From assembly GCF_026210795.1 (NCBI RefSeq), contig NC_089432.1:4712001-4776000 (forward strand): a stretch of 64,000 nt of DNA. Reading direction: 5' to 3'. The notes under the pieces are model-generated. The model made no database searches. It saw only the letters and a program-made list of their open reading frames with translations, and had not been told where the DNA came from. This DNA is from Rhizophagus irregularis (lineage: Eukaryota; Glomeromycota; Glomeromycetes; Glomerales; Glomeraceae). Position 1 is the stretch's first letter; every line of letters starts with the position of its first letter. The translations under genes and the position numbers were made by a program. Positions 58,301 through 64,000 of this stretch are shown piece after piece.

Positions 58301-61300
58301 TATTGCCTCTTTCAACATCACTTTATTTGAATTTGGCATATGTTGTTTTACATCTTGGATGTAATCATCCACATCTTCTACTTGGGAAGCTGGACAAAAC
58401 TCGGTATAAAACTTAAAAAGGACATCAAGTTTAACTTGAAACTCGTTACAAAGCTTTCTAAGTTTCTCGATTTCGTCTCGCGAAACAATCACATCACCTA
58501 TATCTTTCTTTTGGGAGACAGCTGCATCAAAATGTTGAAATAATTTTTCATTTTTACATTCCAAGAGCTGTTGCAATAATTGTACGTCAACTGTCTTTTC
58601 ACGGAGTAATCCACCGAGTTCATTGATGGATGCTTTAACACGTTTAACAAGTGGATTGGAAAGAAGTTTCGTAACATCTCCAGTAGCGCATAATATAATT
58701 TTCCAAAGTTCACCAGCTCCTAGAATATTTAAATGAAGTTCCGAAGGATTTGATGCAGTAAATTGACTTTGCAATCTATTCATAATATGACACAAAATTT
58801 CTTCGCTTATCCTAATAAATTATTTAATAGAAAAATAAAAATAGTTAATTAAATAAATGTTTTTTTTTCGACAAAGAAGGATCTACATCAAATAAACTTA
58901 CGAGTTTAGGACCATCAAAACCTTTGGTTTGCAATCGCATATTATATATATTTTATTTATTAGTTGATCGTTAATTTGTTGAACAGACTTATTTAGCATT
59001 TCTTTAACCATATCTATAAACAATGTTTTGATTTCTTGTTGTTTTGTCCGAATTAAAAATTTTGTTGCGGCAAATATTAGAGATTCTGAGCACAATTTAA
59101 CCCTTTCTATAGCAATGTTTGTCAAACTTTGCCAAACATTTTTTCGATGACTAAGTAAGGGGTACATGCGTTCTAATCGTAAAAATACTAAAAATACAAT
59201 GTTGTTATCTTTTTTATTGCTTGTGCTTGTACCTGTGTCAAGTTTGAGTAAAAGATTTCTAAACCAAGTTACACAGATTTTTGGTATCTTCTTCTCCTTA
59301 TCAAAAAAATCATTACGGAACCACTCATCTAAAATTTCTGGAAATATGTCTAATAATTCTAAAGTTCTAGACTGAGATACCAAATCTAATGATAAAATAA
59401 CATCCTCTCTAGTCCAATATATATCATCATGAAGAAGGGCTGTAATAGCAGTGATATTTTCCTTTGTCCAATTTCCGTTCAAACCTTCAAATAAAAACAA
59501 AGCACGAGATCGGAAAACTTCAGACACGTCAAATCGATAATCAGCCGGAACTCTCTTAAAATGATGTTCTAAGTCAACAGCATCATCATGAGAGATAAAT
59601 TCTCGAAGTTTGTCATTAAAACTCTTAAAAATAATTTTATCAATTTTGTTATTATGGAAAAGAATATCATTCCAAAGCGGAAAAAGGTAATCCATATCAT
59701 TACATAATTGAATTAACCACTATAAAAGATATTAAAAAAATTAATTTTAATTGTAAATTTTCGAAAACAAAAATTATATTTAAATTTACCTTGGCAAGTT
59801 TATTATAAATTTCGGGTTCAATGCCATCCATGTAAGGTTTGACCATTTTTAATCCTTGAATAAATTTCGATAAATCCTCATCAGTATACTTTAAAAATTT
59901 CAACTGATCAATGAAAGAAAATTTAGGATCAACTTCAGACGCAATTGTAAAAATAGTGAGCCAATCAAACTGCATCAGAGCAGCATTATGCTGGATTAAG
60001 ATCATAATGCCACTATACATTTGGTCTTTGGTATTTGAAGGTAAAGTTCCTTCTTTATAGTCATAAAGTGCTTCAAGTAACACTCCAGATGGGAATGTAT
60101 TTTTTAGTTCATGGAAATGACATTGCATCTTTAAAGTGTAGTATCCTAAAAGAAGACATAAGAAAAGTAGTTTGTCTCTATTTAATCCATCATCAATACG
60201 ATTAGCAATGCGGTTGTAATTTGATGAGGTGATCGTATAATCATAGTGAAATTTTAATAAATGTTGATATTCCATAACTTTATCCTTAAGGTTATTATCT
60301 CTGATGGAATTAAAAATATAGTCCACAAAAGCAAAGTCGCGTATATTTTTTAATTTATAATGATTATTACTCTTAAATATGTCAAATTGATCATTTCTCT
60401 CGATATTCAACGTGCGATTGTCTCGACTACCATTTCCTTCGAATATTATTTCTCCATTACCATAATATCTAGTATTCACACAAATAGCATATTTATATAG
60501 AATTTCATTACTTTCAACTTCAGATAGAGATATAATAACTGTTTCGGATCGCCAATACGTTTGATTTATTTTACGAAATTTGATGGTAGGAGTTTTCCAA
60601 TGACCTAGTTCTTTTATATTTCCAAGAACAACAGGTTTTCCAAAAACATTATCAATATCCTCCGGACAATGAACATGGAAGATAACTTTAATCTCATTCG
60701 AACCCTTACTACTAATCAATCCTTTAAACACGTTGGACACGTTAGAGATCCAATTTTTCTTTCCTTTGTTATTACTGTCTCTATGATCACTTCGACCGTT
60801 GTGGTTTTCTGGATAATGAGTGGTATCATCCCTGGGTCCTCCGTAAGACTCAGATTCATCAGACTCTTTTCGCTTATTACGATTATGTTCTGATGATTGA
60901 AAGACATCTTGCTGGGAGTCGCTGATATTATCATCATAACTCTCATCCTGAAAGTCAGTCACATTATCTAATTTCTTTTTCGTAGACCGATTTTTATTGT
61001 TTTTATGTCGAGTGGTTTCATTTATTGATTCTTCGGTATCAGTCCCAACATCATCTTTATTGATACGAGAGTAACTTTCTTCATGATCTTCATTATCGTC
61101 CTGAGAGTCACTTGTATTAACTAATTTTATAGGCATATTTTGGTTATTTTTATCTTTTGAATGTTCCTCATAATAAGACTCGGCATCTTTTTTATTGAAA
61201 TGGCTTGAAGATGAAGAGTCATCTCCCTCATAATCTTCATTCTCATCCTGAGAGTCACTCTCACTATCCAATTTTTTCAGATTTTGATTATTTTTATTTT

Positions 61301-62936
61301 TCGTATATGGAGTTTCTACCTGTTTTTTATTGATACGCCTTAAAGATGAAATGTCACCTTCTTCATTACTACCGTAATCAACGTTATCGTCATTATCACT
61401 TTCTTGTTTTCTCACAATATTACGAGACTTTGAAATTGGGTTTTCAGCTTCTTCATCTGATAAATCACCATGTAAAGACTGACTTTGACTATCTTGATTT
61501 TTTGGACGATGAGTGATTTCATCGCTTTTTCCTCTATGGGGAGGATCAAACCTTTCTTTCTTAATATTTTTTCCCGTTGGAGATGGAGAGTCATCTTTTT
61601 TGTTCGGGAATTCGCCGATATCATCATCATAATCAACATCATAGTCGTAGTTTACGGTCGTATCTGATTTCTTTGATTTCTTACTTCTTGTATCATGGTC
61701 AGACTTTGGACGATTATATCCCGCTGAAGATAAAAAGTTGTCTTTCTTGTCCGGGAATTCGCTGATATCATCATCATAGTTCTTTGATTTCTTTTTACTT
61801 TTTGTATCATGGTCAGATTTTGAACCGCTTTCAAATTCGCTCGCTGATCCCTTTGTATTAAATAATTTAGATGCATGCCTATTATTATCATAATCTAAAG
61901 TATGTTGGATATGTCGAGATTTAGGAGAAGAGTCAGATTTTGAACCGCTTTCAAATTCGCTCGCTGATCCCTTTGTATTAAATAATTTAGATGCATGCCT
62001 ATTATTATCATAATCTAAAGTATGTTGGATATGTCGAGATTTAGGAGAAGACGTCTGAACGGTCACAGTTTGATTGATTGAATCATCATCTTCAAAAAGT
62101 TCGAGTAACTCTTTTCGATTTTCAACATTGTCCGTCTCTTGATCAGAATTTTCTTGACCAGCTAAGACTTTTTGATCAGCTGCTGGTGGTACATTGAAAT
62201 GACTAGAACTTTCTCGTTTAAGAGTTTCAACATTCTCCGCTTTTTTAACATTCGCACTAGGGTTATGATCTTCATCATCGTCTTTATCAGAAACACCGAC
62301 TGAAACATAATCTCCAGTATTTGTAGAATTATTTTTTATATCATCGGACTCAATGATGATTTTATCGTTATCAATGGAAATATCAGTTTCTTCTTTATTG
62401 TGTTCTTTATCATCCGAACCCCCTGTATTAGAAGTATGAGTTTGCTTATTATAATCTAAAGTATCTTCTCGTTGTTGTTCAGTATATTGAGATTTTGGAA
62501 GAGAAGTTTGAATGGTCTCACTAGATACATCATCATCATCATTTATATCTTTTCGGTCTTCAATAATTTCCGTTTTTTTGTCTGATTCTTCTTGGTCAAT
62601 TAAAACTTTTTGATATAAGTTCTCATCAATACGACTTGTACTAGTATGTTCATAATCATCATCTGATGATGGGAACACTTCTTGTTTACCCGTCTCAATA
62701 TTTTCGATTTCTTTTTCGACTTGGTTATAAATTAAATTGGAGGTAATATTTTGTTCCTCGTTACTGGAAATGCCGACTGATAAATTATCATGAACATCAT
62801 CAATTGACTCATCGGACTTATCGATTATTTTATCGTTACCAACAACATTTTCTGTTGTATCAGAACTCGAAGCTTGCTCTTCCTCATTATTTGATGTGGA
62901 ATCATTCTCATTTTCAATATTTGTATCTTGTCCCAT
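46336..62936 (-). CDS. RNF213/mysterin-like giant AAA+ E3 ligase, 14 exons
   Basis: About 5190 aa, close to human RNF213. RNF213 proteins are dynein-like AAA+ ATPases that act as E3 ubiquitin ligases in the cytosol and on lipid droplets or intracellular pathogens. Exons: 62936-59790, 59719-58902, 58811-56994, 56917-54970, 54888-53724, 53652-53496, 53403-52875, 52788-52734, 52659-52555, 52479-51852, 51781-51357, 51269-48392, 48305-46515 and 46446-46336. Phases agree at every junction except the ninth exon, where one base is needed. Domains: an acidic, disordered N-terminus; CBM20 at ~745-850 (FHVHCPEDID, VVLGNIKELGHW); a helical arm; AAA with GEAGCGKTS (~2573) and WLFFDEINTC; AAA with GAPGSSKS (~2887) and VVLLDE; ETSPFNPLKVLHSLLE and VIGISNWRLD as in the family; MDENKLALADPPLLNRFEKQ; and an RZ-type zinc finger (~4420, CKCGYKYFIANCGG..CPECG). 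No RING was found. The C-terminus is a basic KQAK-type tail. Confidence 0.92.
61812..62051 (-). repeat. exact 120-bp tandem duplication inside the RNF213-like gene
   Basis: 61812-61931 and 61932-62051 are identical 120-bp units, each 40 codons, within the first exon. The duplication keeps the frame and adds a second copy of a disordered segment (SPKSRHIQHTLDYDNNRHAS and following). Identity of the two copies suggests a very recent event, or an assembly duplication. Confidence 0.9.
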
Positions 62937-63855
62937 GCTAAAAAATTTAATTTGTCAGTAATAAATAAAAAGAAAAAAAAATATAATAATAAAATAAAAT
63001 AAAAATCGTTAATAAAGAAAAAAAGCTATTAAAAAAAAATCGTCAGTTAAAAAAAAATATTTCTTTTTGACATAAAATTAGAAAAGAAAAGACTAGCAAA
63101 AACAAGTAAAAAAAAAATGATTTTTTTTTTTTTGAGAAATAAAACAGAGTATAAACCAAAAATGAGTTTTTAAAGAAAGAATAGAAAGAATAGTGCAGCT
63201 TGTGTAACCGGAATTCCGGAAAAACTACCTGATTGAATTAATCATCACAATACAGCGGTATCAGCAAATCAATCCTAGAGATATAAAGAATATAAATGAA
63301 AAAAAAAGAAAAATCCCTAATACCAGGAATAAACTAAAACTTTACCCTATTATTACGAAATTGAAATACGGTAATAAAAACTATAATAATAATAATAATA
63401 ATGATGAATGTGTAAATGTGAATAAAACAATAATTATAAATTATTAAATTTTCCACTTTTAACGTTATTGACATACAAAACTTTCGATACAATGTCTGAA
63501 AACTTTATTTTTTTCTTCCTTTTTTTGCTCCTTTTTTTTATCTTTTTTTACAATAAACGAGAAAACGAAAAGAATACGAATACCTATCAAAATATATGAC
63601 AAATCTTAAAAGTATTATTATTTTTTCTTTGAAGGATTGTATGGAATATTCGATTATACCCGATTAAATTATCAAATTATGAAAATTTCTACCATTTTCC
63701 GTTATTGTAAATGTAAAATGCATAAATTCTTTTAAAATGTTTTGCCTAGAAAAAAAATATTTTTTTATATAATTGTTTATGCAATAAAGCAAATTATGCA
63801 AGTTTGTACATTATCATTAATACAATATGTTATATAAAACCCACAACAAATGAAC
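62937..63855. other. upstream region of the RNF213-like gene
   Basis: Very A+T-rich, with A runs at 62970-63120 and a TAA/TAATAA repeat at 63385-63400. It is probably a shared promoter region between the RNF213-like gene (minus) and the plus-strand frame at the window edge. No specific element can be assigned. Confidence 0.4.
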
Positions 63856-64000
63856 GGTTATAAAGGGTAAATCAGTACGAGAAGATAATAGAACGGAAAT
63901 TGACGAACTATGGAAGAAGCACAGGAAAATAAACATCAATCGAGATAATGAACTAGTCCGTCGGCGAGTTGCACAGATTGCTGCTCTTGATTTGATAATA
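63856..64000 (+). CDS. partial reading frame at window edge
   Basis: The plus-strand frame is open from an in-frame stop near 63850 to the end. It reads KGKSVREDNRTEIDELWKKH, then RKININRDNELVRRRVAQIA. The composition is protein-like and G+C is higher than before it. There is no ATG, so this should be an internal or second exon starting after an AG near 63860. No family is recognisable from this piece. Confidence 0.4.

Overview
The window looks like nuclear DNA of an arbuscular mycorrhizal fungus (Glomeromycotina, Rhizophagus-like). The reasons are the very high A+T content, short GT-AG introns of about 60-110 nt inside every real gene, expanded TKL-like protein kinases, relics of FAD monooxygenase and Crinkler-like genes, and a very large load of repeats. 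No bacterial-type operon, CRISPR array or rRNA is present. Species assignment is inference.

Layout. 1-13 kb: AT-rich spacer, a decayed FAD monooxygenase (2.3-4.1 kb, minus), an intact ten-exon protein kinase (6.9-9.3 kb, minus) and a kinase relic (12.7-13.2 kb, plus). 13-22.3 kb: mostly mobile and repetitive DNA, including a 723-bp foldback element, a TIR element with GCCCAGTAAAAAGT ends, and a non-autonomous hAT-like element with a perfect 8-bp target duplication. Short splice-site-bounded islands lie inside several of these. 22.7-27.6 kb (plus): a second kinase gene whose 5' part is a 3.5-kb tandem array in which every ~70-120-bp unit reads as a complete intron, separated in most cases by exactly 3 nt. 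28-32.7 kb: gene fragments and a footprint of a kinase 3' end.

32,890-43,783: a complete Ty3-type LTR retrotransposon with two 603-bp LTRs that look identical. It has an extra 5' ORF, a 1195-aa gag with zinc knuckles, a protease separated from gag by an in-frame UGA CUA, RT-RNase H, and an integrase ORF that begins with a P-loop thymidylate-kinase-like domain. It is inserted with a 4-bp duplication (CTGG) into a small host reading frame whose two halves lie on either side and are in frame with each other. A decayed tRNA-Gly-like sequence sits just before the 3' LTR, and it resembles the tRNA predicted from the primer-binding site.

44.6-45.2 kb: a decayed SAM-like plus PD-(D/E)XK-like (Crinkler-type) gene. 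46.3-62.9 kb (minus): a 14-exon gene for a giant RNF213/mysterin-like protein of about 5190 aa, with an acidic N-terminus, CBM20, two recognisable AAA+ modules and an RZ-type zinc finger. The window ends in the first codons of another plus-strand reading frame.

The strongest candidates for something undescribed are the tandem intron array of the second kinase gene and the nucleotide-kinase domain fused to the retrotransposon integrase. Exon coordinates were worked out by hand from splice signals and reading-frame continuity, and may be off by a base or two.
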